Shown: positions 17,543-25,063 of the stretch, piece after piece
Numbering within the stretch: the stretch's first letter is position 1
Layout: the number at the start of each line of letters is the position of its first letter
NCBI GenBank assembly: GCA_965250275.1
Contig: OZ252297.1
Location: 2,356,001-2,420,000, forward strand
Reading direction: 5' to 3'
Origin: G965250275 sp965250275
GTDB lineage: Bacteria; Pseudomonadota; Alphaproteobacteria; Rhodobacterales; Rhodobacteraceae
DNA length: 64,000 nucleotides
The notes under the pieces: model-generated
The model's database searches: none
Told to the model about the DNA's origin: nothing
What the model saw: the letters and a program-made list of their open reading frames with translations, nothing else
Made by a program: the position numbers and the translations under genes

Positions 17543-17561
17543 GGTTTCATTATTTGAAACC
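17543..17561. promoter_or_regulatory. Candidate IclR operator 1
   Basis: The arms GGTTTCA and TGAAACC form a perfect 7-bp inverted repeat around a 5-bp TTATT centre. It lies 28 bp upstream of the binding-protein start. IclR-family sites are commonly short palindromes of this kind; binding is inferred. Confidence 0.6.
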
Positions 17562-17563
17562 TT

Positions 17564-17581
17564 GTTTTACATATTGAAAAC
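17564..17581. promoter_or_regulatory. Candidate IclR operator 2
   Basis: GTTTTA, a 5-bp CATAT spacer and TGAAAAC repeat the pattern of operator 1 with mismatches. The centres of the two sites are 20 bp apart, about two helical turns, so two dimers could bind the same face. Confidence 0.5.
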
Positions 17582-17651
17582 TACAGCCCGACTCGCCTAG
17601 GGTTGTCAACAGTTTCGCGCATCTCGGCGGATCAGGGAGGATCAGGAACCG

Positions 17652-18449
17652 ATGTCAGGGGACGGAACCGTGGGCAAAGCCTGCGCCGTGCTGGATCAGG
17701 TGGCCGCATTCCAGCGGCCCGTCCGCTTTGGCGAACTGCTGGCACAAAGCGCTTTTCCCAAGGCGACACTGTACCGATTTCTTCAAACGCTGACCAATCA
17801 GGGGCTGCTGGCCTATGATGCTGACAGTCAAACCTATGCCCTCGGCGTCCGCCTGGTGCGGCTGGCCCATGCCGCGTGGACCCAAAGTTCATTGGCCCCG
17901 ATTGCGCGCAGTCATCTGGACGCGCTGAGCCGCAGCCTGGGCGAAACCGTGCATCTGGCACAGCTGGACAACGGTCAGGTTCTCTACGTGGACAAACGAA
18001 ATGCCGCCCAGCCGGTCGAGATGTTCAGCCAGGCAGGCAAGGTGGGCCCGGCCTATTGCACTGGCGTGGGCAAGGCGATGCTCGCATTTCTGCCCGAAGA
18101 TCAGTTGGAGCGTGCTGTCGGTATGCAGTCTTTTCACGCCTTTACGGGCGCCACTCTGACCACGCCCAAGGCTTTGCGTACCGACTTGGCGCAAGTGCGA
18201 GAGCACGGCATCAGTTTCGACCGTGAAGAGCATGAGCCGGGGATCATATGCGTGGCTGTCCCGATTTTGTCGCTGCAGGGCCGCGTTCTGGGTGGTCTCT
18301 CGGTGACAGGCTCCACAGCTCGTACAGATCTGGCGCAGCTGACCAGCCTTGCGCCGCAATTGAAGCAAACCGCAGCAGCCATCGCGCAGGACGTGCAGGC
18401 CTGGCGTTTTCCAGATGCAGCGCAGCGAACAGGGACGGGGGGAAAATGA
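17652..18449 (+). CDS. IclR-family transcriptional regulator
   Basis: A 265-residue regulator with an N-terminal winged helix at about residues 8-70 (VRFGELLAQSAFPKATLYRFLQTL) and a C-terminal effector domain (VDKRNAAQPVEMFSQAGKVGPAYCTGVGKAMLAFLP). AGGGAGG precedes the ATG. It is divergent from the galactoside operon and overlaps the importer ATPase gene (ATGA), so regulator and ATPase are made together. It probably controls the operon through the two operators between 17543 and 17581, with galactose or a pathway acid as effector (inferred). Confidence 0.92.
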   Translation: MSGDGTVGKACAVLDQVAAFQRPVRFGELLAQSAFPKATLYRFLQTLTNQGLLAYDADSQTYALGVRLVRLAHAAWTQSSLAPIARSHLDALSRSLGETVHLAQLDNGQVLYVDKRNAAQPVEMFSQAGKVGPAYCTGVGKAMLAFLPEDQLERAVGMQSFHAFTGATLTTPKALRTDLAQVREHGISFDREEHEPGIICVAVPILSLQGRVLGGLSVTGSTARTDLAQLTSLAPQLKQTAAAIAQDVQAWRFPDAAQRTGTGGK

Positions 18450-19504
18450 CCGGAGTAACATTAAACAACGCCATCAAGCGGTACGGGGCCACGCAGGTTA
18501 TCCACGGCGTGGATCTGGAGGTGACCGACGGCGAGTTTTGCGTGTTTGTCGGCCCCTCGGGATGCGGCAAATCCACACTGCTCCGGATGATTGCGGGTCT
18601 GGAAGAGACCAGCGACGGAACAATTTCCATCGGCGCGCGCGACGTGACACATCTGGATCCTGCGAAACGGGGTGTGGCCATGGTGTTCCAGACCTATGCG
18701 CTCTATCCGCACATGACGGTCGGGGAAAACATGGGGTTTGGGCTGCGGATGAACGGCGTCCCCAAAGAGGACATTCGACAGAAGGTCTCAGAGGCGTCTG
18801 CCATCCTGAAGCTGGACGACTATCTGAACCGCAAGCCCAAGGCCCTGTCGGGCGGGCAACGACAACGGGTCGCCATTGGCCGCGCCATCGTGCGCGGACC
18901 GGAGGTTTTTCTGTTCGACGAACCGCTCTCGAACCTCGATGCCGAGCTGCGCGTGGAAATGCGGGTGGAAATCGCGCGGCTGCATCAGGAAATTGGTGCA
19001 ACCATGATCTATGTGACGCACGATCAGGTCGAAGCGATGACACTGGCGGACAAGATTGTGGTGTTGCGCGCGGGACGCATCGAACAGGTTGGGGCGCCTC
19101 TGGAGCTCTACCGCAACCCCGACAACAAGTTCGTTGCTGGATTCATCGGCTCGCCTTCGATGAACTTTCTGAACGGAACGGTTGCGGGCGGGCAGGTCGA
19201 AGTACCGGCGTTGGGAGGCGCCTTTACGGTGCCGGCCTCGCTTCCCAGCGAGGGAACCGACGTGATTGTGGGACTTCGCCCCGAACATATCGAAGTGGAC
19301 CCGACCGGATCCGGGTTGTCGGTCGAGCTGACTGAAGCTCTGGGTGGGGTCAGTTACACTCACCTGATGGCGCAAACCGGGGAACCGATCATCGTGGAAG
19401 AACGCGGAGACGACCGCGCGAAAGAGGGCGATGCAGTCAGCCTCCGGTTCGATCCGGCCCGCAGTTTCCTCTTTGATGCAGCGACCGAGGCGCGCCTGCG
19501 CTGA
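18446..19504 (+). CDS. Sugar ABC transporter ATPase (MalK/UgpC/MsmX type)
   Basis: A 352-residue CUT1 ATPase. Walker A GPSGCGKST is near residue 37, the Q-loop follows in VFQTYALYPH, the signature LSGGQRQRVAIG is near 134, and Walker B FLFDEPLSNLDAE is near 154. A C-terminal TOBE domain begins at about 235. The start overlaps the IclR stop (ATGA). It supplies the energy for the two permeases encoded on the other side of the divergent promoter, which have no ATPase of their own. Confidence 0.95.
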   Translation: MTGVTLNNAIKRYGATQVIHGVDLEVTDGEFCVFVGPSGCGKSTLLRMIAGLEETSDGTISIGARDVTHLDPAKRGVAMVFQTYALYPHMTVGENMGFGLRMNGVPKEDIRQKVSEASAILKLDDYLNRKPKALSGGQRQRVAIGRAIVRGPEVFLFDEPLSNLDAELRVEMRVEIARLHQEIGATMIYVTHDQVEAMTLADKIVVLRAGRIEQVGAPLELYRNPDNKFVAGFIGSPSMNFLNGTVAGGQVEVPALGGAFTVPASLPSEGTDVIVGLRPEHIEVDPTGSGLSVELTEALGGVSYTHLMAQTGEPIIVEERGDDRAKEGDAVSLRFDPARSFLFDAATEARLR

Positions 19505-19516
19505 CGTCGCCGCGCG

Positions 19517-19531
19517 GCCGGGAAACCCGGC
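19517..19531. terminator. Small bidirectional hairpin between convergent genes
   Basis: GCCGGG and CCCGGC form a 6-bp stem with an AAA loop in the 27-bp gap between the ATPase stop and the end of the convergent SDR gene. No U-tract is present, so termination efficiency is doubtful. Confidence 0.45.
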
Positions 19532-20254
19532 TCACGGCATGTAAGTGCCGCCGTTCACGTGCAGGACCTGACCCGTCATGTAGCGGGAGGCCGGCGACAG
19601 CAGGAACAGAATCGGTCCGATGACATCTTCGGCATCGGCGATCCGTCCGAGTGGTACCGCCTTGGCGTAGGTATCCAGATCCACGGGAGGTGTTCCGTCT
19701 TCATCCGATCGCCCGGTGCCGCCGCGCAGGAAGGCCGTGTCCACGGCGGAGGGCGCAACACAGTTCACGCGCACATCCGGGGCCAGCTCCAGGGCGATCT
19801 GGCGGGTTAGCGCCGCGATCCCGGCTTTTGCCACTGCATAGGGGCCAAACCCGGGCCGGGCGAAATGCCCCAGTCCGGAGCCCACGTGCACGATTGCCCG
19901 GTCGGCGGCAATACGCGGTGCAATCGCGCGGGCGGCGTGATACGCAGCGCCCAGATTGCCGCTGATCACCGTGTCCCATGTTGCCGGATCGGTTTCCAGC
20001 ACGCTTGCCGGTGGTGACATGAAGCCGCAGAGGTTTACGAACCCGGCAAGCTCTTGCGGCAGCGTGTCCACCGCGCGCTCCATGTCCGCGTTGTCGCTGG
20101 CATCCACCGCGATGGCATCCACCGGTGGCGGGTGCTGGGCAATGGATTGGGGCAGGTCCAGCACAACTGGCTCAAACCCCGCATGCTGAGCCGCGCTCAC
20201 CAGGGCACGGCCAATGCCGCCGCAACCTCCCAGAACCGCCAAGGTGCCTGTCAT
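19532..20254 (-). CDS. SDR-family oxidoreductase
   Basis: A 240-residue short-chain dehydrogenase. The nucleotide motif is unusual, LGGCGGIGRAL near residue 6. The active site is intact: Ser in VHVGSGLGH and YAVAK near 145-150. The C-terminus VLHVNGGTYMP is normal. The start at 20254 follows GGAGACC. It is the last gene of the leftward arm headed by the HMG-CoA-lyase-like gene, and is convergent with the galactoside ATPase. The substrate is unknown; its operon position links it to the HyuAB island rather than to galactose. Confidence 0.85.
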   Translation of the reverse strand: MTGTLAVLGGCGGIGRALVSAAQHAGFEPVVLDLPQSIAQHPPPVDAIAVDASDNADMERAVDTLPQELAGFVNLCGFMSPPASVLETDPATWDTVISGNLGAAYHAARAIAPRIAADRAIVHVGSGLGHFARPGFGPYAVAKAGIAALTRQIALELAPDVRVNCVAPSAVDTAFLRGGTGRSDEDGTPPVDLDTYAKAVPLGRIADAEDVIGPILFLLSPASRYMTGQVLHVNGGTYMP

Positions 20255-20300
20255 CCGGGTCTCCTCAACCATTGCCCATGCGTCAAAGCCGTAACGCCAA

Positions 20301-20528
20301 TCATCGCTCTGACAACCACGCGACAGCAGCGCGTGCCGCGGTCAATGCAGCCTGATCGTCGTCATAAGTGACTGTGTCGCGGCTGATGGCAAACCATCCC
20401 CGTCCATCCTCTGGGTCGCGACGATACTGTGCCCAGCCGAAACGCCCGTCCGGATGGCGAAACACATCCACACAGACCAGTCCGCCCGGCGCGTTGATCG
20501 AATGAATCACCGTGCGAGCGCGGGTCAT
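20301..20528 (-). CDS. Small uncharacterised protein (75 residues)
   Basis: A short protein beginning MTRARTVIHSIN, with a compact pattern of aromatic residues (DVFRHPDGRFGWAQYRRD and GWFAISRDTVTY) and a C-terminal helix ALTAARAAVAWLSER. I do not recognise a family. It starts 4 bp after the upstream SDR stop, ends 46 bp before the next SDR start, and is open in the operon direction, which supports it being real. It might be a small partner or stress-type protein; no function is proposed. Confidence 0.6.
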   Translation of the reverse strand: MTRARTVIHSINAPGGLVCVDVFRHPDGRFGWAQYRRDPEDGRGWFAISRDTVTYDDDQAALTAARAAVAWLSER

Positions 20529-20532
20529 CCGG

Positions 20533-21312
20533 TCACCCCCGCCATTGCCCGCCGCCATCGATATCAACCACGGTGCCAGAGAGGTATTGCACCCGCGGCG
20601 AACACAACATGACCGTCAGGGCGGCGACTTCACTCGGATCTTTTGGCCGGCCAAACGGAAACTGCTCTGCCGCCAGCAGCGATTGCCACGACGCCTCGTC
20701 ACCCGCGTCGCGCAAGGCCTGTGCTTTCAACCGGTCGATCATCCGGTCCGTCAGGGTCGGGGACGGGTTGATCCCAAACACCCGGACCTGATCCTCGGGC
20801 GTGGTGGCGCCCAGTGCTTGTGTGAACCCGATGAGTGCCGCATTGCCTGCGGCACCAATGATGTAGCTTGGGCGCGTGGCCCGGCCGCCCATGCCGATGA
20901 TGTTCACGATCGTACCAGAGCCACGCGCGCGCATCTGCGGCACGAAGAGCTGACAAAGATGGATGTAACCCCAGACTTTGAGGTCGAACCCGTCCCGCCA
21001 TTCTGCCAGGGTCAAGTCCTCCAGAGGACCTGCTTTGATGGACCCGGCATTGTTCACCAGAATGTCGGGGGCGGGGACCGCGTCAAACAGGGCTGCGCGC
21101 CCGACGTCGGTGGACAGGTCTGCTGTCACATGATCCACCTTGGTGCCTGTCTGATCGCTTAGGCGTGTGGCCTCGTGCTGTAGGACGTCGCTGCGACGGG
21201 CAACCAGCGTCACATGCACGCCTTCCTGCGCAAAGGCCTCGGCACAGGCCAGCCCAATCCCTTTGGAGGCTCCGGTCACAACCGCATGCTTGCCGGACAG
21301 GTTCAGGTCCAC
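20533..21312 (-). CDS. SDR-family protein with degenerate active site
   Basis: A 259-residue SDR-fold protein. The cofactor motif TGASKGIG near residue 15 and NNAGSIK near 92 are intact. In the active-site region it reads NIIGMGG where Ser is expected, and YIIGA where YxxxK is expected, so both Ser and Lys are missing. The start chosen is GTG 21312, four bases after the GntR stop and preceded by GGAG; an ATG at 21360 would overlap GntR by 44 bp. It may be a non-classical dehydrogenase or a non-catalytic SDR. It belongs to the leftward arm of the HyuAB island. Confidence 0.82.
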   Translation of the reverse strand: MDLNLSGKHAVVTGASKGIGLACAEAFAQEGVHVTLVARRSDVLQHEATRLSDQTGTKVDHVTADLSTDVGRAALFDAVPAPDILVNNAGSIKAGPLEDLTLAEWRDGFDLKVWGYIHLCQLFVPQMRARGSGTIVNIIGMGGRATRPSYIIGAAGNAALIGFTQALGATTPEDQVRVFGINPSPTLTDRMIDRLKAQALRDAGDEASWQSLLAAEQFPFGRPKDPSEVAALTVMLCSPRVQYLSGTVVDIDGGGQWRG

Positions 21313-21316
21313 CGCC

Positions 21317-21979
21317 TCACTCCGATCTCGACGGGTGCGCGGCCGAGCGCGCAGCGGCAAGCACGTGGCTGGACATCACGCTGGCGGCCCAGTCCGGTGA
21401 CCGCGCTCGGATCGCATCAACAAGTTCGCGATGGTGGCGCGCAGATCTGATCAGGTCCGGCTTGGAGTAACTGTGGTAAGTGCGGGAAACGATCCCGACA
21501 TCCACAGCCATGGACAACACCGCCATCAGCCGGGGCGATTGTGCGGCTTCCGAGATGATGCGGTGGAAGCTGGCATTGATGGTCGCGATACGATCATAGT
21601 GCCCCTGGGTCCGGGGTGGGGACAGCTCTTCCATTTCTGACGTGAGCGCATCCAGTTCAGCGATCTGTGCGTCGGTGGCCAGCACCGCAGCGCGCTCAGC
21701 AGCGTAACACTCCAGACGACGTCGGATCTCGAAGATCTGGTCCAGCTCATCCTCGGGGAATTGCGCAACGCGGGTCGAATACCCCTCGCCGCGCTCCGCA
21801 AACCCTTCGTGCAACAGCCGCGTGATGGCCTCTCGTACCGGGGTGCGGCTCAGTCCCATTTCACTGGCCAGCGACTGTTCCTTGAGGCGCTCGCCACCGC
21901 TCAGTTCGCCGGACATGATCCGACCGCGAATTGCCTCGTAGGCCTGTTCCGCGGCGGGTTGTTTGGCAAGGCCGTCCAT
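21317..21979 (-). CDS. GntR-family regulator, FCD (FadR C-terminal domain) subgroup
   Basis: A 220-residue regulator with an N-terminal winged helix (AYEAIRGRIMSGELSGGERL, then SEMGLSRTPVREAI) and an all-helical FCD effector domain. ATG 21979 overlaps the stop of the HMG-CoA-lyase-like gene by one base. FCD regulators bind short palindromes of the TGGTnnACCA type and usually respond to organic acids. The palindrome at 22905-22920 between the two arms of the island has exactly this character, so it is the probable operator. The effector is unknown. Confidence 0.92.
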   Translation of the reverse strand: MDGLAKQPAAEQAYEAIRGRIMSGELSGGERLKEQSLASEMGLSRTPVREAITRLLHEGFAERGEGYSTRVAQFPEDELDQIFEIRRRLECYAAERAAVLATDAQIAELDALTSEMEELSPPRTQGHYDRIATINASFHRIISEAAQSPRLMAVLSMAVDVGIVSRTYHSYSKPDLIRSARHHRELVDAIRARSPDWAASVMSSHVLAAARSAAHPSRSE

Positions 21980-22887
21980 CACGCGGCCTCGGGGCGCGGA
22001 AAGCCCCCCGCCTTCATCACAAGACCCGGCACGGCATGCCCAAGCTTGGCTTCCAGCCATTCGGCCGCGGCAACAGCCCGGTCAAGATCGATGCCCGTAT
22101 CGATCCCAGAGCGCTCGAGCATGTATACCAAATCTTCGGTTGGGATGTTGCCGGTGGCGCGGGGTGCGAACGGGCAGCCACCCACACCGCCCAGGCTGGC
22201 ATCCAGCGCTGTGGCCCCGGCCTCGATTCCGGCCCATGCATTCGCCATCCCTGTGTTGCGCGTATTGTGCAGATGCAACCGGATGGGAACATCGGGATAG
22301 GCAGCGCGCACGGCGCCGACCCGCTCTTTGACGTCGGCAGGGGTCGCAACACCAATCGTATCGGCCAATGCCAGCTCGAACGGGTCATGTTTCATGCAGG
22401 CGTCCACCACATCCATCAGGCGTGTCAGCGGAACCTCACCTTCGAACGGGCAGCCGAACGCGGCCCCGATCGTCAGGCCCACGTCAAGTCTGCCGGGTGT
22501 GTTTTGCTTAACCTTTGCAAAGGCTTCGATGCTATCGAAGGTGCCGGTGCCCTGGTTTTTCTGATTGAAGGTCTCGCTGGCCACGACGACAAAATTGGCC
22601 TCGTCCAAACCTGCGGCCAGTGCGCGCTCAACCCCTTTAGCGTTCAGGGTCAGGCCAATGTAGCGTGCGCCCGCGTCGCGCGGGAGCCCTGCGGCCACGT
22701 CATCGGCATCGGCCATTTGCGGGACGCGTTTGGGATTGACGAAGCTTGTCACCTCCATCCGGCGAATCCCTGCTGCCAGCGCAAGATTTATCAAATGCAG
22801 CTTGTCTGGCGTCGAAAGCAGCGTTTTTTCGTTTTGTATGCCGTCTCGGGGAGAAACTTCGATGATTTCAAAAAAATCTCTGGCCAT
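21979..22887 (-). CDS. HMG-CoA-lyase-family protein
   Basis: A 302-residue TIM-barrel acyl-CoA lyase. The conserved EVSPRDGIQNE is at residues 9-19, EVTSFVNPK follows, the metal His pair is in RLHLHNTRN near 205, and the catalytic Cys loop is GGCPFAPRATGN near 237. These are the active-site features of HMG-CoA lyase; relatives cleave citramalyl-CoA or other 3-hydroxy-3-methylacyl-CoAs. It is the first gene of the leftward arm and is divergent from a class III CoA-transferase gene, a pairing that suggests CoA activation of a hydroxy acid followed by retro-aldol cleavage. Confidence 0.88.
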   Translation of the reverse strand: MARDFFEIIEVSPRDGIQNEKTLLSTPDKLHLINLALAAGIRRMEVTSFVNPKRVPQMADADDVAAGLPRDAGARYIGLTLNAKGVERALAAGLDEANFVVVASETFNQKNQGTGTFDSIEAFAKVKQNTPGRLDVGLTIGAAFGCPFEGEVPLTRLMDVVDACMKHDPFELALADTIGVATPADVKERVGAVRAAYPDVPIRLHLHNTRNTGMANAWAGIEAGATALDASLGGVGGCPFAPRATGNIPTEDLVYMLERSGIDTGIDLDRAVAAAEWLEAKLGHAVPGLVMKAGGFPRPEAA

Positions 22888-22959
22888 TTCGTCGCACCTC
22901 TCTAATTTGGTATACCAAATAGGATGATCGTGCGATCGTCAATGTCACGGGGGGGCGAA
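22888..22959. promoter_or_regulatory. Divergent promoter region of the HyuAB island
   Basis: This 72-bp gap separates the HMG-CoA-lyase-like gene from the CoA-transferase gene. It is AT-rich around a perfect palindrome. Both promoters must lie in or near it, so one bound regulator could control both arms. Confidence 0.6.
22905..22920. promoter_or_regulatory. Perfect 16-bp palindrome, candidate GntR/FCD operator
   Basis: ATTTGGTATACCAAAT is a perfect palindrome without spacer, containing the TGGTnnACCA core seen in FCD-type GntR sites. It is 18 bp from the HMG-CoA-lyase-like start and 40 bp from the CoA-transferase start. Confidence 0.7.
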
Positions 22960-24171
22960 ATGACAGACTCGACTGAGCGGCAAGGGCCGCTGACCGATTT
23001 ACGTGTGATCGAAATGGGTCAGTTGCTGGCCGGACCTTTCTGCGGTCAGTTGCTTGCGGATTTCGGGGCCGAGGTCATCAAAATCGAAGCACCCGAGGTG
23101 GGTGATCCGATGCGCCAGTGGGGGCGTGAGAAACCCCATGGGAAATCGCTCTGGTGGCCGGTGGTGGCCCGCAACAAAAAATCCATCACCCTGAACCTGC
23201 GCACGCCAGAGGGTCAGGAGATGGTGCGGGAACTGGTTAAATCCGCCGATATTCTGATCGAGAATTTCCGCCCTGGGACCATGGAACGCTGGAATCTCGG
23301 GTACGAGGAGCTGAGCGCCATCAATCCGCGCCTTGTGATGGTGCGGGTTACCGGATTCGGTCAGACAGGCCCATATTCCAGCCGCGCCGGCTATGGCGCC
23401 ATTGGCGAGGCCATGGGGGGATTGCGCTATGTGGTGGGTGACCCCAGCACGCAACCCAGCCGCATGGGCATTTCCATCGGGGATGAGTTGGCGGCCATGC
23501 ACGCCTTTCAGGGCGCTCTGATGGCCATTCATGCGCGCGAGCGCACAGGCAAGGGCCAGATCGTGGACAGTGCGATCTACGAGGCCGTTCTCAATATGAT
23601 GGAATCGCTGGTCACGGAGTACGACGTGGCCGGATACGTGCGGGAACGCACCGGGGCCATCCTGCCCAATGTCTCCCCCTCGAATGTCTTTGATACGGCG
23701 GACGGGAAGCTGTTGTTGATCGCTGCCAATCAGGACACCGTGTTCAAGCGCCTGGCCGAAGCCATGGGCCGGCCCGAACTCGCAACGGACGACCGATATG
23801 CGACACATTCCGCGCGCGGCCGTTATCAGGAAGAGCTGGACGGCTTGATCAACGACTGGACAAAAACCATCCCGATCGAGGCACTTGAGGCTAAGCTGAC
23901 GGATCATGGTGTGCCGTGCGGTCTGATCTACAAGGCCGAAGACATGATGCAGGACGCCCACTTCGAGGCCCGCGACGCGCTGGTGAAAGTGGATCATCCT
24001 GATTTTGGACCGATCACGATGCAGAACGTGGCGCCAAAACTGAGCGATACGCCCGGAAAGGTGCGCCATGTCGGGCCGGAACTGGGCGAGCACAACGATT
24101 ATGTCATGGGGGAGCTTCTGGGCCTGGACTCGGCGCGGCAAAGCGAACTGCGTGAAAAAGGTATAATCTGA
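22960..24171 (+). CDS. CaiB/BaiF-type class III CoA-transferase
   Basis: A 403-residue family III CoA-transferase. The N-terminal LTDLRVIEMGQLLAGPFCGQLLADFGAEVIKIE (seen in parts) is the classic first block. The catalytic Asp lies in GKGQIVDSAIYEAV near 200. The chosen ATG 22960 is preceded by a G-rich site (GGGGGG, six bases away); an earlier ATG at 22942 is possible. It heads a ten-gene operon. It should move CoA onto a carboxylic acid for the acyl-CoA lyase encoded divergently. Confidence 0.92.
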   Translation: MTDSTERQGPLTDLRVIEMGQLLAGPFCGQLLADFGAEVIKIEAPEVGDPMRQWGREKPHGKSLWWPVVARNKKSITLNLRTPEGQEMVRELVKSADILIENFRPGTMERWNLGYEELSAINPRLVMVRVTGFGQTGPYSSRAGYGAIGEAMGGLRYVVGDPSTQPSRMGISIGDELAAMHAFQGALMAIHARERTGKGQIVDSAIYEAVLNMMESLVTEYDVAGYVRERTGAILPNVSPSNVFDTADGKLLLIAANQDTVFKRLAEAMGRPELATDDRYATHSARGRYQEELDGLINDWTKTIPIEALEAKLTDHGVPCGLIYKAEDMMQDAHFEARDALVKVDHPDFGPITMQNVAPKLSDTPGKVRHVGPELGEHNDYVMGELLGLDSARQSELREKGII

Positions 24172-24191
24172 ACGCCGGGGGACGGATCGCA

Positions 24192-25040
24192 ATGGCCGAC
24201 GGGCGCACAGGGGGCACAACTCAGTTTCTGACGGTTGAAGAAGCCGCGCAGAAGCTGGGTCAGTCGCGCCTGCGTGTCCGCGAAGCAGTGGCGCGGGGCC
24301 TTTTGAAGGCGCGCAGAGACAATGAGGGGCGCCTCCGGGTCGACCTGCCGGAAGGGTCGGTGCCCGAAGGTCAGGGCGCGCTCGATCCCGACGATGTTCT
24401 GGGTTTTCTGTTCGATGACATCGAAGAGCTTGAAACCACACGGCAGGAGCAGGAGGCGCGTCTGACCGCGCTGACTATGCTGGTGGAAGGACAGGACGCG
24501 GCCCTGGAGCGCGCCGGGCAGGCGCTGGACAAGGCTGAAGCCGACCGCGACCGGCTGAGCGCGTTGCTGGACCGGGCATTGGCCCATCTGGAGGCGGCGG
24601 ATGAAACCCGGATGGCAGGTCTGACCGACCGCGCACTGACCCGCTTGGAGGCGGTTGGCGATCAGTTGGGGGACAGCTTGTCTCAGACTCAGCGCTTTGA
24701 TGCGTTGTTGGAGCGGGCCGTCGCCGTGGCAGAAGACGGACGGCCCTCAGAAGCGTTTCAGCAGGCCACTGACCGCGCGCTTGCGCTGCTGGAATCGGCA
24801 CTCGGGCGGGCGGAGGCTGGTGACGCGGTCGCGGAACGCAGCACCGATATGCTGGACCGCGCGCTGCGCGCGGCGGAACACGTGCAATCGGAGTTGTCGG
24901 CCCAGACCGAGCGATTGAATCACCAGACCGAAACCCTGGAAACCGCGCTGACCATGTCGGAACGCGCCGCTGCGTTGGCTGAGAAAGCCAGCAGCCAACC
25001 GGAAAAGCGCGGCTTTTTTCGCCGCCTTTTCGGGATTTGA
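24192..25040 (+). CDS. HTH/coiled-coil protein of unknown function
   Basis: A 282-residue protein. Residues 12-50 read as an excisionase/MerR-like helix-turn-helix: FLTVEEAAQKLGQSRLRVRE, then ARGLLKARRDNEGR. From about 78 to 265 it is almost all predicted coiled coil, with at least five imperfect repeats around LDRAL-H/R-LE (near 119, 142, 176, 195 and 220). It ends with a basic-aromatic tail GFFRRLFGI that could touch membrane. It lies between the CoA-transferase and hyuA-like genes with short gaps. I do not recognise a described family; a scaffold or regulator of the island is possible. Confidence 0.8.
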   Translation: MADGRTGGTTQFLTVEEAAQKLGQSRLRVREAVARGLLKARRDNEGRLRVDLPEGSVPEGQGALDPDDVLGFLFDDIEELETTRQEQEARLTALTMLVEGQDAALERAGQALDKAEADRDRLSALLDRALAHLEAADETRMAGLTDRALTRLEAVGDQLGDSLSQTQRFDALLERAVAVAEDGRPSEAFQQATDRALALLESALGRAEAGDAVAERSTDMLDRALRAAEHVQSELSAQTERLNHQTETLETALTMSERAAALAEKASSQPEKRGFFRRLFGI

Positions 25041-25063
25041 GCCATGAGCAAGAAGGACACACA

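Larger units (their letters stand above)
17516..17651. promoter_or_regulatory. Divergent promoter region of the galactoside operon and iclR
   Basis: A 136-bp region between the binding-protein gene (leftward) and the IclR gene (rightward). It is AT-rich from 17540 to 17585 and carries two tandem inverted repeats described separately. Promoter hexamers were not assigned. Confidence 0.6.

Noticed and set aside
22999..24441. A 480-codon minus-strand open frame
   Set aside because: It is antisense to the CoA-transferase gene and crosses into the next gene. No motif, no ribosome site.
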